Positions 45,712 through 54,890 of a DNA stretch of 64,000 nucleotides are shown here, in pieces; position 1 is the first letter of the stretch, and each line of letters starts with the position of its first letter. The stretch spans positions 196,433 through 260,432 of the forward strand of contig JACBOA010000007.1 in NCBI GenBank assembly GCA_013403005.1, written 5' to 3'. The notes below the pieces were generated by a model. It searched no databases, was not told the DNA's origin, and saw only the letters and a program-made list of their open reading frames with translations. The translations under genes were made by a program, and so were the position numbers. The stretch comes from Methanobacteriaceae archaeon (GTDB taxonomy: Archaea; Methanobacteriota; Methanobacteria; Methanobacteriales; Methanobacteriaceae).

Positions 45712-47256
45712 TTACTTTTCACTGTATACTTGAGTAACTGGTAAATTTCGCAGCCATCCCAGGTCACTCTGGTATAACATACGGATATCCTTAATTCCCA
45801 GGCGTATCATGGCCAGGCGTTCAATTCCCAGTCCAAATGCAGCAACGGGTGTTTCCACACCCAAGGGTTCTAAAACTTCGGGGCGGAACATTCCAGATCC
45901 TCCCAGTTCAATCCAGCTTTCCTTTTCTGGCAGGTAAATCTCACATTCAGTTGATAGATATGTGTAGGGGAAATATGCTGGGCGGAAACGCACCTCAAAA
46001 CCTAACTGATGGTAAAATTCCTTCAATATTCCCAGGAGGTTCTTGAAGTTTATATCCTCTGCAGCTATGATTCCCTCCACCTGATGGAATTCTGGTAGGT
46101 GCTTGTAGGTTATGGTTTCCCTGCGAAATACCCGGCCCACTGAGAACATTTTAAGGGGTGGTTGGTTATGAGCCAGGAAACGTGCAGATACGCATGTGGT
46201 GTGAGTTCTAAGTACGGACTGGCGGGCTATCTCTTTATCCCACTGGTATCCCCAACCTTCGCTTCCAGTTTCTCCTCCGTCTTCATGGGCCTTTCCCACC
46301 CTTTGCACCAGATCATCAGGGGGTAAATGGGTGCTTTCAGGTGATTTAACATAGAATGTATCCTGCATTTCACGTGCAGCATGATCTTGAGGTTGAAAAA
46401 GGCAGTCAAAGTTCCAGAAGGCAGATTCCAGGATTGTTCCCCGAGATTCAGTGAAACCCAAATTCAGGAAAATCCTACGTATTTCTTGAATAGTACGCTG
46501 AAGAGGATGCATTTTCCCGGAGAAAGAGAGAGGGTGTTCTGCATTTATATCATAACCTCTGTAGTGAAGGTTTTTCCAAGCACCAGTTTTTAATTGTTCG
46601 TGAGTTAACTGGGTGGCTTCTTCCCTAATCTCAAAACCATGTTCAAGAATCTCTTGACCTTTATCTGTTATTTTAAGGGTGTAATTTGAACTTTTATTTA
46701 TGTTAATTAGTCCTTTCCTTTTTTTCAGCTGCTGGAATCCTTCCCTGAGGGATGATGATAAACCTCCTAGGGTTAACATTTTCCCGGAGTTCATAATGGT
46801 TTCCAGGAGAATTTCATCGATTCCGGGTTTTGCTAATGCCTTCTCACCTTGCCCAGTAATAGTCACATTGCCTTTGTCTAATTGAGCCCAACCTTTTTTA
46901 AGGAGCCAGCCTATGGCAATTTTAACTTCTGAAGGATCTATCCCAGATTTAACTGCCAGATCCTTCATATGGATAGTATGATCCTTATGGAGGGCTTCCA
47001 GTATTTTTCTCTCAGGTAATCCTTCCTGAGCATATTCGGCGCCTGAGGGGCCCAGGCTTAACAATTCATCCACATCTTTTTCTACTTTTATGATTCCTTT
47101 AGATTCCAGTGCCCCTGCAGCACTCATCACCTGCTTTATGTCTAAATCTTCTGATTGGGCCACATCTTCAGGAAATGTTTCTCCACCTGCCTCGCCAATG
47201 GCCTTTAACACCTTCTTCTCATAGAGGTGCATTTCATTGATGATCTTCTCTAACAT
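45712..47256 (-). CDS. pheS: Phenylalanine--tRNA ligase alpha subunit
   Basis: This 514-residue class II synthetase subunit has N-terminal winged-helix domains (about 1-190) and a catalytic domain with motif 2 FRRETITYKHLPEFHQVEG near 378 and motif 3 GLGIERLAMIRLG near 479. The long N-terminus is typical of archaeal and eukaryotic alpha subunits. TTGAGG precedes ATG at 47256, which is preferred over TTG at 47268. It is the last gene of a minus-strand row with hemB and a citG-like gene. The beta subunit is not in this window. Confidence 0.96.
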   Translation of the reverse strand: MLEKIINEMHLYEKKVLKAIGEAGGETFPEDVAQSEDLDIKQVMSAAGALESKGIIKVEKDVDELLSLGPSGAEYAQEGLPERKILEALHKDHTIHMKDLAVKSGIDPSEVKIAIGWLLKKGWAQLDKGNVTITGQGEKALAKPGIDEILLETIMNSGKMLTLGGLSSSLREGFQQLKKRKGLININKSSNYTLKITDKGQEILEHGFEIREEATQLTHEQLKTGAWKNLHYRGYDINAEHPLSFSGKMHPLQRTIQEIRRIFLNLGFTESRGTILESAFWNFDCLFQPQDHAAREMQDTFYVKSPESTHLPPDDLVQRVGKAHEDGGETGSEGWGYQWDKEIARQSVLRTHTTCVSARFLAHNQPPLKMFSVGRVFRRETITYKHLPEFHQVEGIIAAEDINFKNLLGILKEFYHQLGFEVRFRPAYFPYTYLSTECEIYLPEKESWIELGGSGMFRPEVLEPLGVETPVAAFGLGIERLAMIRLGIKDIRMLYQSDLGWLRNLPVTQVYSEK

Positions 47257-47396
47257 GTTATACCTCAAGAATTATTAGGAAATTAATCTAGCATAAATAC
47301 CCTAACATAAACTTAACACCATTTTTTGTAATCCTTGGCGATTATTAACAGTTAATGCCATTTTTTATAACTTAAAATCTTTTTTTCCATTTTACT

Positions 47397-48368
47397 TTAG
47401 TAATTTGATTTTATTTTATAATCACTTAAATTTTTTAAATATGCCATCATTATGGATGATGCAGTGAAATCTGCAGTTGTACCTGGATTCAAACCATTTT
47501 TTATCATTTCTTGGTCGAATTTCTCCAGAAGCAGTTTTCCATGTTTAGTTAAGATTCCTCCCTCCTTTAATATGGACTTTGCACGGTCTGATACTTCCCT
47601 TGCTTTTTCATCACCATATTTTCGACTGATGAGAGTGTCGGGGATCTGGGAGAGAATGGTAAGGAAAGTTTGCACTGTGGCCTTGTTAGTACCATGATAT
47701 GATTGAATCTTTCTAAATAGGGGGTAACCAATATCAAAAGTTACTGGCATCTTTTGGGTGAGTTCATAGGAAATACGATCCCATTCAGAGGAGATTTCAA
47801 GAACCCTGAACATATTAATCTCTTCATCCAGGAGTCTCTGGGCAGAACTATCACTGCCCACGTCTAATTCATTCTGCTCACCCATACCCCCAGCATCAGC
47901 AATATTAATAGCCTTATAAAGATTCACAGCATCCTGGGGGGTGGTTGACTTCATGATCTGGTCGATTTTATCCCTGAAACCATCTATATATTTCTCTTCC
48001 ATCTCAGGTCTATTTTCAACTATTTCCACATCAGGAGTCATGCCTGCAGCTACACAGATGGGAGTAAGTAACATAACAATACCCAGGTTGGTGTTATTCG
48101 CAACCCAGTGGTCAGTTTCAATAACTGCTTCTAAGATCAACTGTCCCAAGCCAATTTCATTCCATTTCTCAGGTTGTTCTTGATATTTGAAACCTTTTTC
48201 CGCTGCTCTCTGCATGGTTTCTCCTATGGCTATACCACTAAGGAGAAAATCCTCGAATACCATGTCCGGAAAGTTCTGTGTTCTGTGAACATTACCTGGT
48301 TTAGGGTGTCCGCTCACTTCCAGTACTGAAGCAATCTGGGCACATTTAGCCACATAAACAGGATCCAA
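47397..48368 (-). CDS. Triphosphoribosyl-dephospho-CoA synthase family protein (CitG-like)
   Basis: This 323-residue all-helical protein begins with AQIASVLEVSGHPKPGNVHR, the ATP-binding signature of the CitG/MdcB family, and has NLGIVMLLTP near 95 and NIADAGGMGEQ near 150. Bacterial members make the citrate lyase cofactor precursor from ATP and dephospho-CoA. Methanogens lack citrate lyase, so the natural reaction here is unknown. Start is TTG at 48368, behind GAGGTGAAA. It lies between hemB (24 bp upstream) and pheS (140 bp downstream) and is probably cotranscribed with hemB. Confidence 0.85.
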   Translation of the reverse strand: MDPVYVAKCAQIASVLEVSGHPKPGNVHRTQNFPDMVFEDFLLSGIAIGETMQRAAEKGFKYQEQPEKWNEIGLGQLILEAVIETDHWVANNTNLGIVMLLTPICVAAGMTPDVEIVENRPEMEEKYIDGFRDKIDQIMKSTTPQDAVNLYKAINIADAGGMGEQNELDVGSDSSAQRLLDEEINMFRVLEISSEWDRISYELTQKMPVTFDIGYPLFRKIQSYHGTNKATVQTFLTILSQIPDTLISRKYGDEKAREVSDRAKSILKEGGILTKHGKLLLEKFDQEMIKNGLNPGTTADFTASSIMMAYLKNLSDYKIKSNY

Positions 48369-48391
48369 ACTTTCACCTCAACATCCATTCC

Positions 48392-49375
48392 TCAACACTT
48401 TTCATCCAGTTTCCCTTCTAAAAACTCCGGAGCAAAATGGGAGATGATAAGGTCGGCTCCAGCTCTTTTTATAGATAAAAGAGATTCGTAAATGCAATCT
48501 TCCGTGAGATACCCTGCTTCAATCCCAGCCCGAAGCATGGAATACTCTCCACTCACCTGATAGGCTGCAGTAGGAACTCTGAAAGTATTTTTAACCCGGT
48601 GGATGACATCAAGGTAGCTCAGGGCAGGTTTTACCATCAATATATCCGCACCCTCTTCTAGATCCAGTTTGGTTTCCAGGAGTGCTTCTTCTACATTTGA
48701 GGGGCTCATCTGATGAGTTCTACGATCTCCGAAGGATGGTGCTGAGCACACTGCATCCCGGAATGGTGCATAAAATGATGAAGCATATTTAGCTGCATAG
48801 GACATGATTAAGGTATTTTGAAAACCCGCATCATCTAGCATATTACGGATAACACCCACCCTACCATCCATCATATCTGAAGGGGCCACTATATCCGCAC
48901 CTGCTTCAGCATGACTGAGAGCGGTTTTTGCCAAAAGATGCAGACTTTCATCGTTTAATATCTCACCCTCCTCAACTATTCCACAGTGACCATGGGTGGT
49001 GTACTGGCAGAGACAAACATCAGTGATAACCACCAGACCAGTTTCTTTTTTCAATCTTCGCACTGTCTGCTGCACAATCCCATCATCTGCATAAGCAGAG
49101 CTGCCCATTTCATCTTTCTCTTCCGGCATTCCAAAAAGCAGCACAGACTGAAGACCCAATTTTTCCAACCTCAGGGCCTCATCCACAGCGTCTTCCAAAC
49201 TGTAACGGTACTGTCCGGGCATAGTATCGATAGGTTCACCTGCACCTTCTTCCAATTCTTCTTTGATGAAAAGGGGATAAATAAAGTCTTCTGGATTCAG
49301 GGTAGTTTCCCGGAGAATCTTCCTTATCTGAGGAGTTTTTCTTAATCTGCGCATGCGACGGGTTGGAAACTGCAT
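48392..49375 (-). CDS. hemB: Porphobilinogen synthase (5-aminolevulinate dehydratase)
   Basis: This 327-residue enzyme condenses two 5-aminolevulinates to porphobilinogen, the tetrapyrrole precursor of F430, cobalamin and siroheme. It has the zinc-site motif DVCLCQYTTHGHCG near 118-131, a Schiff-base lysine region SYAAKYASSFYAPF near 197, and MVKPALSYLDVI near 247. The cysteine-rich loop shows a Zn-dependent type. GGTGATAAT directly precedes the ATG. It is the first gene of the hemB - citG-like - pheS row. Confidence 0.97.
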   Translation of the reverse strand: MQFPTRRMRRLRKTPQIRKILRETTLNPEDFIYPLFIKEELEEGAGEPIDTMPGQYRYSLEDAVDEALRLEKLGLQSVLLFGMPEEKDEMGSSAYADDGIVQQTVRRLKKETGLVVITDVCLCQYTTHGHCGIVEEGEILNDESLHLLAKTALSHAEAGADIVAPSDMMDGRVGVIRNMLDDAGFQNTLIMSYAAKYASSFYAPFRDAVCSAPSFGDRRTHQMSPSNVEEALLETKLDLEEGADILMVKPALSYLDVIHRVKNTFRVPTAAYQVSGEYSMLRAGIEAGYLTEDCIYESLLSIKRAGADLIISHFAPEFLEGKLDEKC

Positions 49376-49787
49376 ATTATCACCAAATGGGTTTACGATT
49401 AATGGTTATAATTTATAAATAATCACTCTCATTTTACATTTTTTTTAATATTGAAGGCTGTGCATTTATTTTAAAGTCTGAAATATTTGTTTTTTAGAAT
49501 TTAATACCTACATCTACTTATTCAAGTTCCTATAATAAATTATTATGGGCATGCCTACTTATAATTTGATTGAATTTGATTCAATACCTAATATTATCCA
49601 AAAATAGATTTAAAAGTGACTAAACCATTAAGTTTCATTCTCCATTAACCTTGATAAATAATCCAATATTTCTGGCAACACTTTAACTTATGAACATTTA
49701 ACTTAGACGGCACCCAGAATCCAATAGGTTACTCTATACTAGAATATTAATAAAATGTCCAACATATATTATATCTAGGGTATTTGA
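49376..49787. other. Divergent intergenic region upstream of the signalling cluster
   Basis: This 412-bp AT-rich gap lies between hemB (minus) and the first histidine kinase (plus). A TATA-like element CATATATTATA is at 49763-49773, directly before the kinase start. No coding or RNA gene is evident. Confidence 0.55.
49763..49773 (+). promoter_or_regulatory. TATA box of the first histidine kinase; leaderless transcript likely
   Basis: CATATATTATA is centred about 20-25 bases before the ATG at 49788, and no ribosome binding site lies between. Transcription would then begin at or within a few bases of the start codon. Confidence 0.6.
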
Positions 49788-52700
49788 ATGGGTGAGATTA
49801 GAATCCTTCTGGTTGAAGATGATTCAATAGAGGCCCTGGATATTAAAAGGACCCTGGAATCTCATGGATTTACGGTTCCTTATGTGGCCAGCAGTGGTGA
49901 AGATGCTGTTAGCAAAGCTCATGAATTACTGCCTGATCTGATTTTGATGGACATCCTTTTAAAGGGTGAAATTAATGGTATTGAAGCTGCAAAGGAAATA
50001 AAAGAACTGAACATACCCATTATTTATTTAACTGCTCATTCTGAAGAATCCACAGTAGAAAAGGCTATGTTAACAGAACCTTACGGATACCTAATAAAAC
50101 CTTATGTTGCTACTGAACTAAAATATGCCATAGAACTGGCCGTATATAAAAATAAAATGGAAAAGGAACTTAAAGCCAGTGAATCCAGATACAACTCTCT
50201 TTTTGAAAAAATGCTCAATGGTTTTGCTTACCACCAGATAGTTGTGGATGATAAAGGAGAACCCGTAGATTACATTTTCCTGAAAGTTAATGAGGCATTT
50301 GAAAAATTCACAGGTCTTAAACGAGACGACATTATTGGAAGATCAGTCACTGAGGTTATACCCGATATTAAGACCACTAATCCTCAATTAATTATGGATT
50401 ATGGTTATGTGGCTCTAAGCGGGGAAAGTAAAGTCTTTGAAATTTACTTTGCACCTTTTGATAAATATTTCTCCATAACTGCTTACAGTGACCAGAAGGG
50501 TTATTTTGCTACCATTTTTGAGGACATAACCCTGAAAAGGCAGTCAGAGAAAGCCTTAGAAGAAAGTGAGAAAAGATACAGGGGTATAATCGAGAACATG
50601 TTGGATGCCTACATCCGGGCTGATAAAGAGGGGAAAATAACCATGGCCAGCCCTTCAGCAGCGCGTATGTACCGTTATGACTCTCCTCAGCAGATGATGG
50701 GAATTTCAGCTATTTCACTCTATAAATCCCAGAAGGATCGGGAAACTCTTCTTGAAGAGTTAGGTAAGCATGGTATTGTTCAGAACATGGAAGGTGAAGC
50801 CTTGAGAAATGATGGCACATCTTTCTGGGTTTCAATGAATGCCCAGTATAATTACGATGAAAACGGTGAAATACTGGGCACAGAGGCTTTCGTACGTGAT
50901 ATATCCAGGACTAAAAAAGCAGAAGAAGCTTTAAAAAAGTCAGAATCTTATTACAGAGCTATATTTGAGCACACGGGCACTGCTACGGTAATAATTGAAG
51001 ATGATACCATCATCTCCTTGGCTAATAAAGAATTTGAAAAATTGAGTGGTTATACTCGTGGGGAAATTGAGGGGAAAAAATGCTGGACTGAATTTGTCCA
51101 TGAAGATGATCTGGAAAGGATGAAGGAGTATCATCGCCTACGAAGAATAGATCCCAAGGCAGCTCCTGAGATATATGATTTCAGATTCATCAACAGGGAA
51201 GGCAAGACAAGATATGTTCACCTAGAAGTGGATATTATTCCCGGAACCAAAAAAAGCGTAGCATCACTACTGGATATCACCGCCAGGAAAAATGCAGAGG
51301 AGAGAATAGACAGGCTTTACAGGTTATATGCAACTTTAAGTCAGGTAAATCAGGCAGTGGTGAGGGTTAAAGACACACAAGAATTGTTCAATAAAATATG
51401 TGAGGTATGTGTGAAGTATGGTAAATTTAAGATGGCGTGGATCGGTCTAATTGACCTAGAAACTGGAAATATAAATCCCGTGGCGCATTCAGGTGATGAA
51501 AAGGGATATTTGGACAATACTATAATTAATCTTCATGAAAAACCACCTGTAGATTGGCCAACAGTCCAAGCCATAAATACTGGTGAGCTGGTCATAATTA
51601 ATGATATAAAAAAAGCGCCCAACCAGAAATGGCGAGATAATGCTTTGAAAAGAGGTTATAATTCCTTAGCATCCCTTCCAATCAAGTTAAGGGGAGAAGT
51701 GATGGGAATTTTAAACATCTACTCAGAAAGGATGAATTTCTTCCATGATGAAGAAATAACATTGGTGGAAGAGATGGGGCTGGACATATCCATGGCCGTG
51801 GATTCCATCAAAACAGAAAAAGAACGCAGGGAGATGGAAAAAGCTCTCAGATTAAGGGAAGAAGAACTTAAATTTACCAATGAATGGCTGTCATTTGCTC
51901 AAAAGGCTGCTAAAAGTGGATTCTGGGATTGGGATATGTCCACGGGTAAACTCACCTGGTCAAGAGAGTTCTATGAATTATTTGGACTACCATCAACCGC
52001 TGAACCATCATTTGACACATGGCTGGAATCACTTCATCCTGATGACCGTGAAGAGGCTATGGATAACATTAACCATGCCATTGAAGATCACCAGTTCCTG
52101 GAAAATGAGTATCGGGTTATCCTTCCTGATGGTAATGTGATCTGGATAAGAGCACTGGGTAGCACCTATTATGATGCAGAAGATAAGCCTGTGCGAATGA
52201 GTGGAATCTGTCTAGATGTAACCCAACAGAAAAAAACAGAAAATGAAATCTTAAGCCAATTTTACATTCTCAGGGGGATAATTGAAAGCAGTGGAAATCC
52301 CATATTATCTGTAGATACTAACTATTGTTATACCAGCTTCAACCGAAGCCATCAGGCAGTTATGAAAGCCCTATATGGTGCTGATATTGAGCTGGGAAAA
52401 AACCTGCTTGAGTATCAGACTGTGGAAGAAGATCGAAATAAGGCCCAGAGAAATTTTGACCGGGCCTTGAATGGTGAAAGTTTCATTGATGAATATTACT
52501 TGGGTGAAGAAGAGCTGTCAAGGTTATACTTTGAAATTTCATATAATCCCATAAAAGATAAAGAAGGTAAAGTTATAGGGGTGGCATTGTATGCTCAGGA
52601 TGTCACATTGCGCAAGAAAGCAGAAGAAGAACTTAGAAGATCCCTTAAGGAAAAGGAAAACCTTTTGAGGGAAGTTCACCACCGGGTGAAAAATAACCTG

Positions 52701-53276
52701 CAGATAGTATCCAGCCTATTAAACCTTCAATCCCAACAGGTTAAAGATGAGAAGGACAGGGAACTTTTCCGTGTAAGCCAGGATCGCTTGAAATCCATGG
52801 CCCATGTTCACGGGAAACTATATGAGTCACGGGATCTCTCCAGTATTAACTTCAGGGAATACGTAGCTCACTTAACCAGGGAATTAATGAAATCTTACCC
52901 TGCAACCAATGCCGAATTAGATGTGGAAGTGGAAGAGGTTACCTTAAATATTGAAACTTCCGTTCCTTGTGGCCTTATTATCAACGAACTGGTATCCAAC
53001 AGTTTAAGATATGCCTTCCCCCAAGGTAGAACTGGTAAGATTAAGGTATCACTTAAAAAAATAGAAGAAACTAATGGTGCAGAATATGAGTTAATAATCA
53101 GTGACAATGGAGTGGGCCTACCTGAAGAAATGGACTTTAAACACTCAGAATCACTGGGCATGCAACTGGTAATAAATTTAGTGAATCAACTGGAAGGTGA
53201 AATTGATTTAGACCGCAGTAAAGGAACTAAATTTAAAATTGTTTTCAAGGAATTAGAATATGATAAAAGAATTTAA
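49788..53276 (+). CDS. Hybrid sensor histidine kinase: REC, five PAS, GAF, HisKA_2, HATPase
   Basis: This 1162-residue soluble kinase starts with a receiver domain (1-120, phosphoacceptor Asp55 in LILMDILL). PAS-type sensor domains follow at about 135-255, 263-385 and 390-505. A GAF domain is near 515-680 (MAWIGLIDLETG, LASLPIKL), and two more PAS domains are near 700-815 and 825-945. The transmitter is of the HisKA_2 group (REVHHRVKNNLQIVSSLLNLQ near 965, phospho-His in HHRVKNN), with a HATPase_c domain (NELVSNSLRYAFP, DNGVGLPEEM). No membrane helix is present, so it reads cytoplasmic signals. The input ligands are unknown. It begins the signalling cluster. Confidence 0.95.
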   Translation: MGEIRILLVEDDSIEALDIKRTLESHGFTVPYVASSGEDAVSKAHELLPDLILMDILLKGEINGIEAAKEIKELNIPIIYLTAHSEESTVEKAMLTEPYGYLIKPYVATELKYAIELAVYKNKMEKELKASESRYNSLFEKMLNGFAYHQIVVDDKGEPVDYIFLKVNEAFEKFTGLKRDDIIGRSVTEVIPDIKTTNPQLIMDYGYVALSGESKVFEIYFAPFDKYFSITAYSDQKGYFATIFEDITLKRQSEKALEESEKRYRGIIENMLDAYIRADKEGKITMASPSAARMYRYDSPQQMMGISAISLYKSQKDRETLLEELGKHGIVQNMEGEALRNDGTSFWVSMNAQYNYDENGEILGTEAFVRDISRTKKAEEALKKSESYYRAIFEHTGTATVIIEDDTIISLANKEFEKLSGYTRGEIEGKKCWTEFVHEDDLERMKEYHRLRRIDPKAAPEIYDFRFINREGKTRYVHLEVDIIPGTKKSVASLLDITARKNAEERIDRLYRLYATLSQVNQAVVRVKDTQELFNKICEVCVKYGKFKMAWIGLIDLETGNINPVAHSGDEKGYLDNTIINLHEKPPVDWPTVQAINTGELVIINDIKKAPNQKWRDNALKRGYNSLASLPIKLRGEVMGILNIYSERMNFFHDEEITLVEEMGLDISMAVDSIKTEKERREMEKALRLREEELKFTNEWLSFAQKAAKSGFWDWDMSTGKLTWSREFYELFGLPSTAEPSFDTWLESLHPDDREEAMDNINHAIEDHQFLENEYRVILPDGNVIWIRALGSTYYDAEDKPVRMSGICLDVTQQKKTENEILSQFYILRGIIESSGNPILSVDTNYCYTSFNRSHQAVMKALYGADIELGKNLLEYQTVEEDRNKAQRNFDRALNGESFIDEYYLGEEELSRLYFEISYNPIKDKEGKVIGVALYAQDVTLRKKAEEELRRSLKEKENLLREVHHRVKNNLQIVSSLLNLQSQQVKDEKDRELFRVSQDRLKSMAHVHGKLYESRDLSSINFREYVAHLTRELMKSYPATNAELDVEVEEVTLNIETSVPCGLIINELVSNSLRYAFPQGRTGKIKVSLKKIEETNGAEYELIISDNGVGLPEEMDFKHSESLGMQLVINLVNQLEGEIDLDRSKGTKFKIVFKELEYDKRI

Positions 53277-53503
53277 CCCTGCTTTACAATTCTTTGATTT
53301 TAATATTTTACAGATATTCCTATGCTAAATTTTCATAAACATTTTATCTCACCAAAATATCCCTAAAAAGATTCTTTAAATCTTTCACTGCATTTGCTAT
53401 TAGAGTGTGAAGAAAGTCACAAATTCATTTTTCCATGTTTATTACCTTGTGAAGGAAGAAAATTATCTAGTTGTGTACTCTAGAATCAGAGGGGAGGATA
53501 AAA

Positions 53504-54169
53504 ATGAGTGAGTTTGAAGAGGAATCTGGACCACTGGCAGACCTGGCCAAAATGTACTTGGATGCTTTGTTAAGGGTGCAGCGTGATGCAGCCAGTAGAA
53601 TGATAATTAAAGCCGCAGAAGAAGGTACATCTATCAAAGATATTTATCTATATGTCTTTGAACCATCACAACACGAAGTGGGCCGTTTATGGCAAACTAA
53701 CCAGATAACAGTAGCTCAGGAACATTTCTGTTCAGCTGCCACCCAGATGATCATGTCACAGCTTTATCCATACATCTTCGGGAATGAAAAAAATGGTTAT
53801 AAAATGGTGGCAACCTGTGCTGAGGGAGAACAGCATGAGATAGGTGTTCGCATGGTAGCTGACCTTTTTGAAATGGAAGGATGGGATACCTACTATTTGG
53901 GTGCAAATACACCCACCGAAAGCATTTTAGCCACCATCAAACAGCTTGAACCCCATTTATTAGCCGTTTCAGCGTCAATTCATTACAATGTTAAGGCAGT
54001 TTCTGAACTGATAAAGTCGGTTAAAGAATCTCCTTATTCCGAAATTAAGATCATAGTGGGTGGTCGTCCATTCCAGATCGCCCCGGAACTCTGGAAAAAG
54101 GTGGGAGCAGATGCCTGTGCTTTCAATGCTCAGGATGCAATAGATCTGGCTAATGAATTAATCCTGTAG
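53504..54169 (+). CDS. Stand-alone CarH-like cobalamin-binding sensor protein
   Basis: This 221-residue protein has a four-helix cap and a Rossmann-like B12-binding domain. The cap carries Trp63, nine residues, then Glu73-His74 (W-x9-EH), the signature of the adenosylcobalamin photoreceptor CarH. The B12 domain has EGEQHEIG (axial His111), WDTYYLGANTP, and ILATIKQLEPHLLAVSAS with IIVGGRPF. Corrinoid methyltransferase proteins instead use DxHxxG. No MerR DNA-binding domain is attached, so it must signal through a partner, plausibly the neighbouring kinases. ATG at 53504 follows GGGGAGG. It is followed by a 140-residue helical protein after 32 bp. Light sensing is inference. Confidence 0.85.
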   Translation: MSEFEEESGPLADLAKMYLDALLRVQRDAASRMIIKAAEEGTSIKDIYLYVFEPSQHEVGRLWQTNQITVAQEHFCSAATQMIMSQLYPYIFGNEKNGYKMVATCAEGEQHEIGVRMVADLFEMEGWDTYYLGANTPTESILATIKQLEPHLLAVSASIHYNVKAVSELIKSVKESPYSEIKIIVGGRPFQIAPELWKKVGADACAFNAQDAIDLANELIL

Positions 54170-54201
54170 ATATTTAGGGTGAGTTATTTAGAGGTGTAAA
54201 T

Positions 54202-54624
54202 ATGTCTCATAAAGAATCTAATTTGCCACCAGTTTCCGCGGAAGCACTGGAGGCATTCCAGGCAGCAAGTGATGATATAATTAAAGAAACTGTTAAAAGG
54301 TCTCTGGAACGCGAGGATGAAGTAATCCATCATGGTGATGATGCAGGGGAACTGATTACTTCTGGAATCACGTTTACTACCCAGATGCTGGAAGCAGCCA
54401 TGAGTATGGGTGAAATACCCTTACTGGAGGATGAGCTTCAATGGGCCAAGGACCGCCTGCCTCATGATGGAGTGGAACTGGAGCATGTTAAAGTACGACT
54501 CCAGATTTACAGGAATGTGGTAAGTGAAAAAATACCCGCTGAACACTCCCAGGAAATAAACCAGTTCATTGACTGGATGATAAACAGGCAGGAAGAGATC
54601 ATCTCCCAAGAAAAAACTCCATAA
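54202..54624 (+). CDS. Helical protein of unknown function in the cobalamin-sensor operon
   Basis: This 140-residue acidic protein is predicted to be all-helical, without membrane segments or cysteines. It contains SLEREDEVIHHGDDAGELITSGITFTTQML near 32-62 and LLEDELQWAKDRLPHDGVELEHVKVRLQIY near 73-103. I cannot assign a family. Its helical build is compatible with a dimeric signalling partner such as an N-terminal sensor-type module. Its start, behind GAGGTG, lies 32 bp after the cobalamin protein, so the two are almost certainly cotranscribed. The function is inferred only from that link. Confidence 0.75.
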   Translation: MSHKESNLPPVSAEALEAFQAASDDIIKETVKRSLEREDEVIHHGDDAGELITSGITFTTQMLEAAMSMGEIPLLEDELQWAKDRLPHDGVELEHVKVRLQIYRNVVSEKIPAEHSQEINQFIDWMINRQEEIISQEKTP

Positions 54625-54861
54625 TCAGATGATTTGAGATTGTTGATTAAAATAATTGATAAAATAAAATATAAATAAAAACATACGATTAGATTAAATG
54701 GATTATCAAATTAAGATTAAATTAAGTTGGGAAGTTACGTGAGATTGGAATAAGTTAGTAAAAGTTACTTAGAGAGGGATAGTTCAGTGTAAATGGGAAG
54801 AAATTATTTGGGTAGATTAAAGTTTTTATAAAAGATATAAGTTAAAGGGATGTTTATAAAT

Positions 54862-54870
54862 GTTTATATA
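54862..54870 (+). promoter_or_regulatory. TATA box of the second histidine kinase
   Basis: TTTATATAA lies about 21-33 bases upstream of the two candidate start codons (54891 and 54903). The kinase gene therefore has its own promoter, and its transcript has no leader or a very short one. Confidence 0.6.
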
Positions 54871-54890
54871 ATAATATAATATGAGTGTGA

